From the NCBI GenBank assembly GCA_020698575.1, contig CM036243.1, positions 11,895,903-11,959,902 on the forward strand: 64,000 bases of DNA. Reading direction: 5' to 3'. The position numbers and the translations under genes are program-made. The DNA is from Bostrychus sinensis (Eukaryota > Chordata > Actinopteri > Gobiiformes > Eleotridae). Below, in pieces: positions 13,571 through 25,945 of this stretch; positions within the stretch are counted from its first letter, which is position 1; every line of letters starts with the position of its first letter. Below the pieces are notes generated by a model, which saw only the letters and a program-made list of their open reading frames with translations, did not search any database and had not been told where the DNA came from.

Positions 13571-13752
13571 GGGTGCATAGTGGCAAAGTGGTTAGCTCTC
13601 CTGCCTCATTGTTCTGTGTTACCATGGGTTCTCTCTTGGTACTCAGGCTTCCTCCCAGCATCTAAAGACACGCATGGATGGGTAAACTGGTGATTCTAAA
13701 TTGCCTATGGTGAATAAATGTGAAAGTGAATGGTTGTCTGCCAGTGTGTATT
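13571..13752 (+). repeat. tRNA-headed SINE-like repeat, head and middle
   Basis: GTGGCAAAGTGGTTAGCTCT is the A-box-like head, followed by the GGTTCTCTCTTGGTACTCAG block and GAATGGTTGTCTGCCAGTGT. The 3' half is missing. It is a repeat and not a tRNA gene: no anticodon or acceptor stem can be folded. Confidence 0.72.
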
Positions 13753-14667
13753 TCTAAGTCTACGTTTACATGCAGGCCGAGAAAACCGTATTGCCTTAGT
13801 CCGACACCAATTATAAGGATTTTTAAACTGCAAGTAGCGCAGGACGTCATTAAAGCTAGGAGAGGCATTCAAGAGCACTCAGCACTAAAAAGGCAGAACC
13901 ACAGTAGCCCATTGTTCAAAGCAGTACTCACACACCAGCAAAGACGTAGTATGTGTCCCAATGGTGCTGGCTAGCCTGTTTTTTTATTGTTTTGGTCCTT
14001 TGTGTTGTAAAAGTTTAAACGTGAACTTGGCTGTCGTGACCTATGATACATTTATGGGGTTTCTGTGGTAACATTTAGTGCTACAAACAAAGCTTAATTT
14101 GAGCCGGATCTTGCCAGAACAGGATCCGGAAACTCCCCTATTTTGACGCAGTTGGATCCAGCAACTGTTTGCTTGGATCCGGTAACTCGGACACAACTCA
14201 GAACAAAGTGTTGACTACATTTGACTCTTTTGGCCTCCTAAACCTGTGTTGACACAGAGGTGCAATGTTTTAAACATAAAAGCCACCTTCATTTCCACGT
14301 GAGTGCTTCAACATAGATTGTCCCCGCGCTGTAATTCGTGTCTTCACGTCAAACTGAAACATCTATTTACCACTGTTAACACCACTGGTGTCTGTAGGTG
14401 TACAGCAGTACGCACTGTGCGTACCTTCAGATGTCCCCCGACCCCGCCCAATCCCCACTGCATCCACAGAGCGCACAGAGCCATAGTAGGCTGTGTGTAT
14501 TTGCAAACGCGAGTGGAGCTGACTGTTGCTCTTTAAGTCAAAAGTGATGGGTTTGCCAACAGCCAGAAGACAGTAAATGTGTTGAGGTTTGTCCTGATTT
14601 TGGTTACGCGGAGGGGACCTACGTGATGCGCTTTGGATGTGCCGCGTTATTTCACTGTGCCCGAGAG

Positions 14668-14993
14668 CACACGGAACATGGCAGTACCACTTCAGTTTGT
14701 TCTTTTACTCAAATGCATATGGACGCTGGAGCTAACGCGCTGATCGTGGGTCACAGGATGAGACCCGGGGCCAGTTAAACGCCAGTGTCACTGTTACATA
14801 GCCATAGTTACACAGAGAAACCTTACGCCACGCCCCCTCGATATGCGCTTTTTATTCCTCCATTACATCCCCTGTGCGCACGGGACATAGATCAACAGCA
14901 GTTTGTTCTTTTTTGTTTGTTCAGATGCATCTGTAAGCTCGAGCTAACGCGCTGAGGCTCACAGAGCCTGGAGCCATGAAACACCATTACGCA
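14668..14993 (+). repeat. imperfect direct duplication in a CpG-rich patch
   Basis: CAGTTTGTTCTTTTACTCAA with GGAGCTAACGCGCTGA (14668-14795) recurs as CAGTTTGTTCTTTTTTGTTT with CGAGCTAACGCGCTGAGG (14874-14993). Three GGATCC-centred motifs occur just upstream at 14122, 14153 and 14175. The surrounding 14100-15000 is CpG-rich and may be the inside of an unrecognised transposon. Confidence 0.55.
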
Positions 14994-15477
14994 GCGAAAA
15001 CTGCGCGCTCCATGGCAGTCACTAAAAAGAAGCAAAATCAAAAGGAGAAACATAGGCTGAAAGTTTACTGCTGCTGTGTGCTCCCTTTCCTAGTCTAGAC
15101 TTGTTTTTACAGACCACAGCTGCATGAGTCTGTGTTCTTACTTCAGATTGGTGGCCGCACACAGTCGGTCTATGACAGAGTGAGTCTACAAAAGCGCAGT
15201 AATTATGTGTAGCAGCTGATTTCTCAATCAGCTGAGCAATCAAACAAACGTACAGTGACACATTACACTGAAGTGAAATGCTATAATGTATAATAATGTT
15301 AACAAATATGTTAAAATATAATTTAAAACTCAGCATAAAAGAGCAGTTGCTTGGTATTTTGGCATGTGTGTGCGTCTAAGCATTGTGTTGTGTGTACGTT
15401 CCGGTATGAGTGTTGGCCTTGTGGACTCCGCTGTCAAAGTGCAATTTTTGTTTCGGCATCGATTGATTTACAAATTA

Positions 15478-16125
15478 AGGCAAGGCAAGTTTATTTGTAT
15501 AGCACAATTCATACACAGAGCAATTCAAAGTGCTTTACAGAAAAAAAGGCAAATTTAAAAGTACAAAATACAATTAAAACAATAAAATCAAATTTAAAGA
15601 GTATAATTAAGAATCAATTTCAAATTAAATTAAAAGAGAAGAGTGCAGATTAAACACTTTCAGTTGGCATATGCACAGTTAAAAAGAACAGTTTTAAGTC
15701 TGGACTTGAACATTGTCAGAGTAGAGGCCTGTCTAACATCGTCAGGGAGACTGTTTCAGAGTTTAGTTGCATAAAACTGAAACGCTGCTTCACTGAGTTT
15801 AGTCCTGACTCTGGGCACCAGCGCCTGTCCCTGAGGTTCTCAGAGTCCAAGATGGTTCATATGGAACCAACAGGTCAGAGATGTACTTTGGTGCTAAGCC
15901 ATGGAGAGACTTGTACACAAGCAGAGATGTTTTAAAGTCTATTCTCTGAGCAACAGGAAGCCAGTGCAGAGACCTGAGGACAGGACTAATATGGTCATAC
16001 TTCCTGGTTTTGGTCAGGACCCGAGCAGCAGCGTTCTGGATGTACTGCAGCTGTCTTACAGCTCGCTTAGTGAGTCCAGTGAGCAGACCGTTACAGTAGT
16101 CTCACCTGCTGGAGATGAATGCATG
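15478..16125 (+). repeat. interspersed fish repeat (GTATAGCACAATTCATACAC type)
   Basis: It starts GGCAAGGCAAGTTTATTTGT, continues with ATTCAAAGTGCTTTACAGAA, an A-rich part, and then CAACAGGAAGCCAGTGCAGA and AGCAGCGTTCTGGATGTACT. I recognise this text as a very common dispersed fish repeat but cannot name its class with confidence. Open frames across it are not genes. Confidence 0.7.
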
Positions 16126-16315
16126 AATAAGCCCTGGCTACAAACTTTTAGTGCTATTGGTAAACCCCTACACAACTTGAATGCATCACACAAGGATGCA
16201 CTAGCTCGGCTCTCTGGTGTGCATGTTGATCGAGACAAAAATAGTTTGACCAGTTCCCTGGAGAAATTGGACTGAAAATGGACTATGAGTATAGTCAGAG
16301 TATGCTTTGCTTGTA

Positions 16316-16420
16316 AACTTAGTGAGTGACTAATTGGCCATTGTCCAGGATATACCCCACCTAAGACCCATAGTTGTTGGGATAGGCTCCTAACAGGAAT
16401 TAACTGAGTGTATGAATGTT
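16316..16420 (+). repeat. SINE-like repeat, 3' part
   Basis: CCATTGTCCAGGATATACCC, TTGGGATAGGCTCC and a GAGTGTATGAATG end match the 3' half of the family. Confidence 0.7.
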
Positions 16421-16439
16421 CTCGGGTCTTTGCCAAGTG

Positions 16440-18990
16440 TGAGCAGAACTATGTGTGTTGTTTGTAATTGCAATTCATTGAGTTTGCATTTATCTAATTT
16501 TGTGGACTGTTGTGGGCTGCTCTATTTACGCACTGTCCTATTAACAGTTTTTGTGACGCATTGCATTTTGTAATAAATTTTCTAATCCATTTCAGAACAG
16601 ACAATAAAAGCAATCACTGACAGCAAAACCATTCCTTTAAGAATAAACATTTATATTGTAGAGTCAATGCAATATACCATTTGAGATCTCAGCACACAAA
16701 CAGGAGACATGGCTATTTGGAGAATTTAAGTGTACGGACCAGGAAAATGTATTGCAAAGAGTGTGGGTAATGTGTAGCAATTTTCACTTGCGATATTAAT
16801 AATAAATATATTACAGCATACTGTAATAGAAATCAGTGTGACTTTAAGATGTGATCAAACAGATCAGTCAAGTCTTTTAATAGACAACAACATTCAGATT
16901 GTGACTGTGGCTTTGGCCAATTACATGCCACCTAAATTGGAGTCAGTGCAATTGGACAGTGCAAAAAACTAATTTGATAACAACAGACTGAAACAACAAA
17001 AGCAAAGACAAACTTTGATAAATATTGGCAATGCACTCATGGGATTTCTAACAGATTGTGTTTTTTTAACTTAGTTAGAATTTAGTTAGGGTGGTAATTG
17101 TGTTGATTGTTCAATCTGGTTAGTTATTATAATTTATTTTATTTTTTCTCTAAAATCCCATAAACTGGCACAGAGAACACACAACATTTTGCATGCATGT
17201 ATTGAATGAAGCTTTATTTTAATGTTTTTAATCGTATATAGACACACATCAATACAATTGAACTGCACAATAGTATTTCAATTCAGTAAAACTCGGTTTT
17301 TGAGCTTTTTCATTTTAGTTGTGATGGTTATGGCTCACAAAGCCAAAATTCAGTATCTCATAACATTACACTATTACATACTATTACACAAGAATCGTGA
17401 TCATTACATTTAAAATGCACATTTGAAATATTTCAATCTCTACATCAAGTGTTTCCCTTTTTTGAATTGAACTCCTGAAATAATTTTCCCCATTCCTCAA
17501 TATTCTATTATATTGATGTGTTTCTTACATCCATTTCTGTGTTGCATAGATTTAGTACGCTGATGTAGTAATAAGATTTGTCCTCTGGTGTGTTTTTCCA
17601 CCACAGGATGATCCTCCATCTGCAGCACTACAGTATACAGCAGTGTAAACCTGGCAGGAAATCTGTAAATCAACCTATTGGCTGTCCACGCTTAATACTG
17701 TGAAAGAGTGCATCACAAAATCTAATGGGCCTCGAGTGCTACAGAAATGGGTAAATGTGGGGATCTATCCTGCAGGCTCCGGGGCAGAATGGCTAAAAAG
17801 GGCATGTTTATTTTCCTTCTCCTTCTGTGCTCTTGTGCTGGTCTCCATCTCTATTGATTTTCCCCAGCCCCTCTATCAGTCAAGCCAGTAATAAGACAAC
17901 ACATGTCGCCTTAAAAAGAAACGTATTAGAATGTTAATGGATCACTCCACCGCTGCCGGGCCGCTCTTGTTGATGTTGTGTTGATCTTGTATACACGTGT
18001 GCTATTGCCCACACTCATTAAAACCGGTAGACGACATTCATCTTGATGGTTTTACGAAGGGGGGGAGTGGAGGGAGGTGGGATACAGGGATGAAAAGGAT
18101 AGGGATGGAGAGAGTGTCGGAAGTAAAGAAGCAAGCTCCTCGTGTGGAGTGGATTCATCTTGTGTCTTATTGCTCCTGGAGGGACCAATTTATCTTCATT
18201 TGGCTTTTTGGCACCAGCCCCATCCCAGACCAGGTGCCGGGAGAAAGCACAGGAACGCAGCGGGGCTCTTGAGCCACAAGGACTGCATCAAGACGTTAAG
18301 ATCTCAAGGAGTCTTCTTTAATCTCTTTCATGTTTTTTTTTTTTTTTTTTTACACCATACAAATATACAGTATTTAAAGGTTAAGTATGCTGCTGGATGG
18401 AGATATTTTCTTCTGCTTATTACCTTTAGAGTGGCTAGAGTCTCTCCTAGCAACTAGGGGCCTGAAGCGGGGTACACCCTGATGCAGAGACATAGACAGT
18501 GCATTTGTTGGAATGCAGCATCACTTGTTTTTTAATTGTAGAAATGTTAATTACCCTTCTGTTATGTTAAGTGAATCACAATAGCAAAATTTTGCTTGTA
18601 ATTTTGTCTAGAGTATATTTTTGTCTAGCCCTGATCTACTGGGGCCTGGGCTCCACAAGATTCTGGGATTCAGTGCCAAGTCATTAGCAACAGTTCCATC
18701 CCTGGAGTTGAATGGAGTGAAATGGAAACCCCTCATGGATGAGACTTGTTTTTCCAGCTCCACCCTTTGTTGCCATTTTTTTTCCTTTTTTTTTGACTAT
18801 TGAGAACAACTCAGATTAGTTTCAGTTTTTGATTAAAATTTCCAAACTGTCATATTCTAGGAGTAAAGAATCCTACATGGGCTGTCAAGATTTGGTTGCA
18901 AAATAAAACAAAAATAAAATAAAATAAAAATTTTGAAGGCAGGGAAGAAATGGGACAATTTTTGCCTATTCCAGAGAAGGGTGGTTTGTT
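16440..18990. other. no gene seen; one possible conserved block
   Basis: Mostly AT-rich. The part at 18050-18290 is more GC-balanced and free of repeat signatures. A weak SINE-like 3' fragment (GAAGCGGGGTACACCCTGAT) is at 18450-18505. Confidence 0.5.
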
Positions 18991-19245
18991 ATGCTGTCAC
19001 ATTTTGATTACTAGTTTCTGGTGTGGATCCAGGAATGGACTCCAGGTACCAAATAGGATCAAAGATGCTCCAGCAACAAGGGGTCAGTAAAGGAACAAAT
19101 TTGTTTTAGTGGAGTCTTTCTGAGATCAGTAAGTCAGTATACTGCACTTGTGACTCACTGAATGCACTCAGTACATTTACCCCTGAACTAGAAGATACCA
19201 GGTACAATCCAGCCTTTGTGGAGGTCTGCGCTGTCTAAGTGTTTT
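18990..19245 (+). repeat. dispersed repeat family R1, copy 1
   Basis: TCTGGTGTGGATCCAGGAAT, GGATCAAAGATGCTCCAGCA and GTGGAGGTCTGCGCTGTCTA match the family seen at 22155-22445 and 37797-38110. Confidence 0.6.
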
Positions 19246-20864
19246 TAGTCTTCTTCTCCAGTTTATTGCACATCAGCTCTATGGTAACAAGATAATCAAT
19301 GTGATTCATACAACTTGTCATTAATCAATTTTATAATGACTTTTTGGTGTAAACACATCTTGTGTTGTTATACTCATCCACCAACAAAAACAAGCCATTG
19401 ATGTTATGTGTGGCTGCTAATGTGTGTCGTTAAAATGATTCATAATGAAAATGCTTTTAAGAATTACTTTCTGTACTGTACATAAGAAAATTATTTTCTC
19501 CTTTTTATGTCAGAGATAATCCCTGTCTAATACTAGCTAATATTTCCAGGCTGCTTAAAAAGTCCTTTCACTAAAATCCTATTATCAAAATTTCAGCTCC
19601 TAAAATCACTTTGTAAGTAATGAATTGACTGTAGTCTCTTACTTACACAGCATTCAGTGTAAGATATAGGGGCACGAGGCAGCTGTCATGGCTGTATCTT
19701 TATTGAGCCTAAGCTGAGATCAGAACAGTGTCTCTATTCAGCCAAGTATAAATTAACATTGATTTTAGCTATGGTCTTACTGTAGCATTGTGGCCTTTGT
19801 GACCACATAACTAACAACCTTCACAGTGCGAGTGGGAGGAGAGGCACTGAAGGCAACACAGAAAGAAGACACTGAGGAAGGAAGTGCTGCATAATTTCAA
19901 CACTGCTGTAATTACCTTTGCCATTTTTATTTGCGAAAGACCAGTCATGATGAGGACATTGTGCCGTTGATATTTATGACTTTAACTTGATGATGATGAT
20001 CTGTTATAGCCAGATTGATTGCACAGTATGTAGTCAGGGAGGAAGAAGTCTAGTGGTGTTTTGTCTTGCAGCTCACTGATCATTTATGTCCACTAGCTGC
20101 TCTCTGTTGGTCAAAAGCCAAATGCAGGGTCCATGCTCAGTATGGCATCCAACCTGTTGTGTGTTTGTTGCTTTGCTACTTAGAGTCTTCAAACTTATAC
20201 TTAATGTGAAACATGCTTTCTCTCTTATTTTTTCAAGTTCCCTACAATTTCAACAAGACTGCAACAACAGACTGCAGCATGAAAAATTGCTATTGGTGGA
20301 TTGGTGGCTCACCTGGTAGAGTGCATTTGGGCCAATGTGATCCATGTTGTTCCCTTGTCCCTCATTAGACTATTACTATAAATCTATCAGGGTTTGACTT
20401 ATAAAGTAGCCTTTATCTGTATTTTTAGACATGTCGCCCTTGTATGTTAGATTTACTTTGGTGGACTCTATCCATGTTTTTTTCAGCTGATGGTCACAAT
20501 ATAAATTGGGGGTGTATCCAGGCTCAGGTTAATAAGCATGTTTTTACTTTTGGAGGTGTTCAGAATGGTCTTTAGGGATAACTTAATTACAACAGAAGCC
20601 TGTTGTCAGATGTCAGTTGCTGAGTGTTTACAAAATGAAAACAGAGGGATAGAGTGTTAAAGGCAGACTTCAGAAGGGACCCCTGCCGCCATGTGCGCTG
20701 CAGCAGTGACTGTGCAGTAACACTGGAGAAGGAGAGAGAGAGCAGTCAGATGTCTTCCTGCAGCGTGATAGGTGCCCCACTGACTATCTAAGATTGATGG
20801 ATAGAGCTGTGTATTGCACATTACATCAATTCTGTCCTGCTTTCTCTTTGATTTCAACTCGCTC

Positions 20865-21180
20865 ATCACTCCTCCCTCTCCTTCTCTCTCCTCACTCCTG
20901 TCCTCTCTCCCTCTCTCCTCCGCTGCTGCTTCAGGTCCCTCGGCGGTCCCTCTCTCTTCCGTATTAGTTTCCAAAAGGCATATTTAATACTGCTGGAGAG
21001 CGCGCTGTGAGGCAGGCAAGAAAGCCAGGCTAGAGGATTGCTATCTCTGTGACAGTCTTTCCGTTTGGCAGGCTGTACAGTTGAGCCGCGGAGCTGGACT
21101 GGACTGTGGTGTTCCGTCGCGGAGCCGGGAGACAATCTGGCAGAGGAGCGGGGCGGAAAAGTGAGGGCAAGGCTGGACAC
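20865..21180 (+). promoter_or_regulatory. candidate inpp4b promoter and 5' UTR
   Basis: A dense CT tract (about 20865-20960) is followed by a TATA-like CATATTTAATACT near 20978, then a CpG-rich stretch (about 21080-21180) directly upstream of the first coding ATG. An in-frame stop at 21082 separates it from any upstream frame. The TATA-like site would place a start near 21010 and a 5' UTR of about 170 nt. This is inferred from sequence only; no transcript start can be seen. Confidence 0.3.
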
Positions 21181-21265
21181 ATGGAGGACGGCATTCAACA
21201 CCTGGGACACTGCGTAGTGGACATGAAGGAGCTGAGTGCTAGTCCCGAGGGTCTGAGCGCTGCCG
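21181..21265 (+). CDS. inpp4b: inpp4b coding exon 1 (start codon)
   Basis: The ORF starts at ATG 21181 and runs 28 codons plus one base into the donor CCG|GTGAGTG. In the same frame a TGA lies upstream at 21082-21084 with no other ATG in between, so 21181 is the first possible in-frame start. The peptide begins MEDGIQHLGHCVVDMKEL and is low in complexity, with no signal peptide or membrane segment. The N-terminus ahead of the C2 domain is poorly conserved in this family, so homology alone does not prove the exon. Support comes from the strong donor, the phase match with the next exon, the in-frame stop upstream and the CpG-rich, CT-rich promoter-like flank. An alternative is that translation starts at the ATG in exon 2 (35041). 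Confidence 0.65.
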
Positions 21266-21524
21266 GTGAGTGACTGTGTCCTCTGTCTCTGTCTCTCCTG
21301 AGTGTCCTTATACTAAACTGTGCATCCTGGACTGTCCTTACTTCTGGTCTTGTTTTGAAGTCATTTTTTAAAGCTGTGTAGCATGAATAAAAAGGGGGCT
21401 TAGTGTGAAACAATTTTATACCCTATACTATAAATTGATGAATTAGCTACTGTAAATATTCAAAATGCACATAAAGAATGTATTGAGAGTAAATAGTTTT
21501 CTGTCAATGTCGTTAAATGTCAGT

Positions 21525-21640
21525 GCTGTGACTAACTGTCTATTGTCCAGGGTGTACTCCACCTCAAGCCCAACGTAGCTGGGACAGGCTCCAGTCCCTT
21601 GCCACCTCTTACGGGAATAAGTAGTAGAAGATACATAACT
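21525..21640 (+). repeat. SINE-like repeat, 3' part, 260 bp into inpp4b intron 1
   Basis: TGTCCAGGGTGTACTCCACC, GCTGGGACAGGCTCCAGTCC and GGGAATAAGTAGTAGAAGAT match the 3' half of the family. It lies shortly after the exon 1 donor. Confidence 0.7.
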
Positions 21641-22154
21641 TAATTAATATTTTATCGCACACAGCATATGCAAATTAAAATGTAAATAATTGTGTAAATA
21701 ATTGCTGGTTTGAACTTCACTTATTGCTAGAAGTTTAAGGTAAGCTCTGAACTTGAGTGTGATATGATATATTAGTATTATCTTACAAAGCAAAGGTTGG
21801 GCAGACAAAAAAATCTTTCAACATGTATCGTACCACTTACCTGTTTTTAAAATATCTAAATGCAACTGAAAGTGCATGGTCAACCACAGGGCTTTTTAAA
21901 ACTCAACTTTAAAAATGAGGCCTCAGTCTGAGTGGGTCTGTCACTGTCACGACACGCCTCCACTGCACTCTGTGATTCTCAGCACAAGCAACATGGCAGC
22001 TTCCCAACTCTTATATTAGAACTTCATTTCCCTAGAACAGCAGGAGGAGAGATACAGTACTGTGCTCAAGTTTTAGTTAAATGTGAAAAATGCCATTAAC
22101 TTAGACTGGTTAAATAAATACAGAATTTTATGTTTTTGCTTTTGTATATGACAC

Positions 22155-22445
22155 TTTTAGGAAAGGTCAGTAATGGGCCAAGGACAAAATGATTTATATT
22201 GGTGCAGATCCAGACCACTGCTTAGATTCAGGAGTGATTTAAGAGTTTCTGTACAATTTTGAGATATGGATCAAGGAGTAATATTGATTAGAAATTATTA
22301 GTTTTTGTTGATTCTTCACTTTTGAGAGATATAAGGGTTTTGTGGCTCAATGGAAACAGCATAACCTAGAAGGTCTTCAAGTTTGAGTCCAGGTCTGAGC
22401 ACTATATCTTTACTATATCATTGCGAGGTAGGACCAGTGCTTTGG
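22155..22445 (+). repeat. dispersed repeat family R1, copy 2
   Basis: TTTTAGGAAAGGTCAGTAAT and GATCCAGACCACTGCTTAGA, followed later by TTGCGAGGTAGGACCAGTGC, are shared with 18990-19240 and 37797-38110. I recognise this as a common fish dispersed sequence but not its class. Confidence 0.6.
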
Positions 22446-23324
22446 GAGAAGTCTGCTTCTAGGTTTGATTTTTCTTTTTTGTGTATTCTTGTACATTGAT
22501 ACTCCTTCCTTTATTCATAGCTGTTATTCTCTCTGACCTGTCTAAGACTTTTCTACAGTACTGTATGTAGAACTTAACTTGATAAACGTGATTATCGGAC
22601 ATTGGTGGCTGTTCTGTTATGTACAATTTTCTGCTGTTGGGAAAAGCTAATACAAAAAAAGACAGAAAAACACTTAACATTCTCTAGATTTCCTGAGTTC
22701 CTAAGTAATACATTCAGTTTAGTTGTTATGCTGTTTTATTAAAAAAATCCAGGCAGTTCATTGTAAAGTCTTGCTATTTTAATCACTTGCCTTGCATTGT
22801 AAGAAAAAGACAAGAAGTATGTCATCAGAAACACCCTAAGTTTGATTGGTGGATGTCAAAACACTGACATGCTTACCACTTCATGGTACACATATACTCT
22901 AACTGCACTGCAACATTTCTGTTTTTCTCTAGCTTGGATGCATTCAAAGCACTTGTTTTGCATTTGTCAGTTCTCTGTGCCATTGGACCGTTGCTCCATT
23001 CTATGTAGTCTAAAAATGTTGTCACTAATGAGCTCTAACAGAGGAGAACTGGATGTCTGTGTGCCCAATACAACAGCAGAATGCTAAAGAGATTAACTAT
23101 ATCGCCGTTGCCACAAAGCCTGCTCTCCAAGTTCAATACATTTGCTTACCAAAAGGACACATGCAGCATGCAGCATGCAGCGTGGCTAAGGATTTGTATT
23201 GGCGTGCAAGCTCGACAGCATCATCTTCCCCATGGGGATAAGTAAATAGAGCTGCACAGAGAGGCATGAAGGCACATTTTGTGATACCTTGTCTCTTGTA
23301 CCTGAAAGAAGCAGACTAGATAAG

Positions 23325-23445
23325 GTTGTCTGTCAATGTACAGTTCTTAAGTGTCAGCTTGCAACTAACTGGTCATAGTCCACGGTTTACCTAGGCTCAG
23401 GCCTAAAGTAGCTTGGATAGGCTCCAGGTCGCCACAAGTTCCAAA
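23325..23445 (+). repeat. SINE-like repeat, 3' part, diverged
   Basis: CAACTAACTGGTCATAGTCC followed by TAGCTTGGATAGGCTCCAGG matches the 3' half of the family with many changes. Confidence 0.6.
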
Positions 23446-24776
23446 GGCTTAAATTATTAACTATTTGGCACACTCTGATAAGTGGCCCTCCTATTGGCTG
23501 TTAAATTAATGGTTGGAAGAGAAAGTGCGATATTTTAGCACTGGCTACATCTTCTTACACAGAGAAGCAGCTCACTGTAGAACAAATGTGAATTAAAAAA
23601 AGGGAAATGCAAAAAAATATACATAAGGATCCAGCAAGCATACACAATTGAACCCACAAAACAAAGCAATATCCATCCCAGTGATGAACTTTGAAGCTTC
23701 AGTGTTAAATCCAGGTATCTTAGGTTTAAGAGAGTACAGCAGTAATGACATAACACCTGACTGTATCCCAGTTTGTTTTCCCCAGCCTCCTCTCAGACGA
23801 AAGCAAGAACAAAGCACATAATTACCATGTTTGGCAGCAAAGACAGCTTGACAACCCAGCATTATCAGTCGCGACGTAAAATAGTTTATCTCCCTTTTCA
23901 TGACACATCCTAAGCAAGGTGTTCCTCAGTACTTACTGCCTATAGGGACCAACTGGCATTTCAGTGGTTCCACTTCACTAAACATAATATTCTTTACTCT
24001 TAATGCTCTTAATACCATGCAGTACACTGGCTTTTCTGTATCCATCTTCTCTGCAAAGGTGTTTGGTTAAGCAAATGCTAACTTCATCACCTTGTGTTTC
24101 ATGCTATACAGCTGCTATTTTAAAGGATTTTTGACTGAATGGAAGTAACTTCTTAATAAATTATGGAAATAAAAATTATGGAAATAAGGACTATGATCCA
24201 CTTTGATTGAATATTTTGACTGTAGTACTGTTGAAATGTTCTGTTTGGCAAACTGTTCTGTAAATATGCCGCTTATTGCCATTATTGACTTATTGTTTTT
24301 GTATCATTAGTTAGCTGCAGGGGGTTATGTTTTTACCTGTTTGTCTGTTGAATTGTTTGTTTGTTGTTGGTTGATTTGTCAGATGGTGGAATTTAGAGAA
24401 AAGGTCTGTAATGATAAGAATTTCCAATTACGGCAATAAATGTCACATTATTACAGTATATTTCCATTATTTATTAGTTATTTATTTCACTTTGGTTCCT
24501 TTCCAAGTTTGTTTTTGTTTTTGTTGCCATTTTTCTATGGTTCAGTGATTGCCATTGATTCAGTGTTGTCAAGCTGTGACCAACAGACCAACCAGCCAAT
24601 AGGAGTGACGCCCTTGCAGATACCTTAGTTTATCAGACAATTTCACAATATGAGAAGTTTAATGTGATGAGTTTCATGGCATCATAAAATCATAGTATAC
24701 TATGAAATGAGTTATTGTTCAATGCCTGTTGCCATTTACCTAAAGATGGCAACGCTAACTCTATTTAAGGTCACAG

Positions 24777-25097
24777 ATGGCACTGGTGGCAAAGTGGTTA
24801 GCACTTTTGCATCACAGCACACGCTTTCTGTGTGGAATTTGCATGTTTTCCACGTGTCTGAGTAGGTTTTCTCCAGGCATGCCAGTTTCCCCCATGAATC
24901 TAAAATATGCAGGCTAATCTTCCAACTAGGTACTCCTGACCAAGTTCCTGGCTCATGATCGGGAGAAGGCCCTCGGGTGCTGCACTGTGGTTGCCCACTG
25001 CTCCTGAGGTTGTCCCATTGGCATTGAAGGATGGGTCAAAGGCAGGGAGAACAAGTTTCCCTACAGGGACAATAAAGTATACTTTACCTTACCTGAG
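24777..25097 (+). repeat. SINE-like repeat, head plus alternative tail
   Basis: The A-box-like head GGTGGCAAAGTGGTTAGCAC and TTTCTGTGTGGAATTTGCAT lead to a different 3' part, CTCGGGTGCTGCACTGTGG and TTTCCCTACAGGGACAATAA, ending in AGTATACTTTACCTTACC. This tail is common in fish repeats of LINE-dependent type. The composite may be a distinct subfamily. Confidence 0.7.
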
Positions 25098-25589
25098 ACT
25101 GCTGCTGACTCATTTTGATGATTGACACCCAATGTGACCATCAGTTATCTTTTAAATGTAACCCCAAATTTACACTGAGACTGCCATGAGGATGTTGAGG
25201 CGGCAGGTGGTTGTACGTGCTTCTGTTTAAAAGCATGAATTTACACCGAGGGTGTCAGTGCTGCTGTCGATGTCGATTTCCTCCCTCTGTTTTACATACT
25301 ACTCACTGTCTCTCAGTGGCCAAAGCTGTGGCCACTGAGTCCCATGCCTTCACCTTGTTCATGTTCTCATTGTACAATGGCTGTATGGTGGTTATAAATT
25401 AGATGATATTTGTCCCTCTCAAGAATTAACTTCTCCATGTGCGATGTTTACATTACTGCTGTTTTATTGAGCCTTTATTTTGACACTTGGTGCCTGTTTT
25501 TTGTGCTTCCCTGGCTGTAGCTCTGCAGATTGCCATGTAGACCTTGGAAGCAGTAGAACTATAACCTCTCTTGAGCGTTGCTTGTTCAG

Positions 25590-25945
25590 AGCGGTGTGTC
25601 CCTCTCTCCCCAAATCGGGGTACTTGCGCCACTGATGCTGCCGCTTATGCTACCGCTGAGTGACAGCAGTCACAGTGGGGAAAGAGAGGACAATCCCAGC
25701 CAACTTGAAACGCTTTGCACTCTGCAACAATGGCAATTTTAATTATGTAAAATAAAACACATCACGAGACGCTTCTATTATGCCACATTAGCGTATTCTC
25801 AGTCTTCTTACTTCTGTATTAAAGTGTGTGCACTGCACAGGGGGAGAGCCAGGTGAACTTAAAGGAGGGCTTTTATCGTGGCAGCCAAGATTCATGCAAA
25901 AGTGAATGCAGTGGAAATCATTACTCTACACGTCCTAACATAATT
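25590..25945 (+). repeat. unclassified repeat pair R3, copy 1
   Basis: GACAGCAGTCACAGTGGGGA, AAATAAAACACATCACGAGA and CCAGGTGAACTTAAAGGAGG recur in order at 45125-45415. The copy is moderately GC-rich. No coding or class was recognised. Confidence 0.6.

Noticed and set aside
13580..13610. tRNA-like GTGGTTAGC box
   Set aside because: It is the head of a SINE-like repeat; no cloverleaf or anticodon can be formed. The same applies to 24.79, 38.79, 47.55 and 62.62 kb.
15351..16436. overlapping open frames of 100-126 codons
   Set aside because: They lie within a common dispersed fish repeat and show no protein motif.
20299..20345. weak tRNA-like segment GTGGCTCACCTGGTAGAGTG
   Set aside because: It could be the head of a tRNA-derived SINE, but no B box or body follows that I can recognise.
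20657..20974. acidic, Glu/Arg-rich minus-strand frame near the inpp4b start
   Set aside because: It is the antisense of the CT-rich promoter-like tract; composition alone explains it.
21181..21250. assignment of the gene to inpp4a
   Set aside because: The third exon shares ACKDL, VQ and VI-P positions with INPP4B as I recall it; INPP4A has ACSEL and differs at those places. A proper alignment could still change this.
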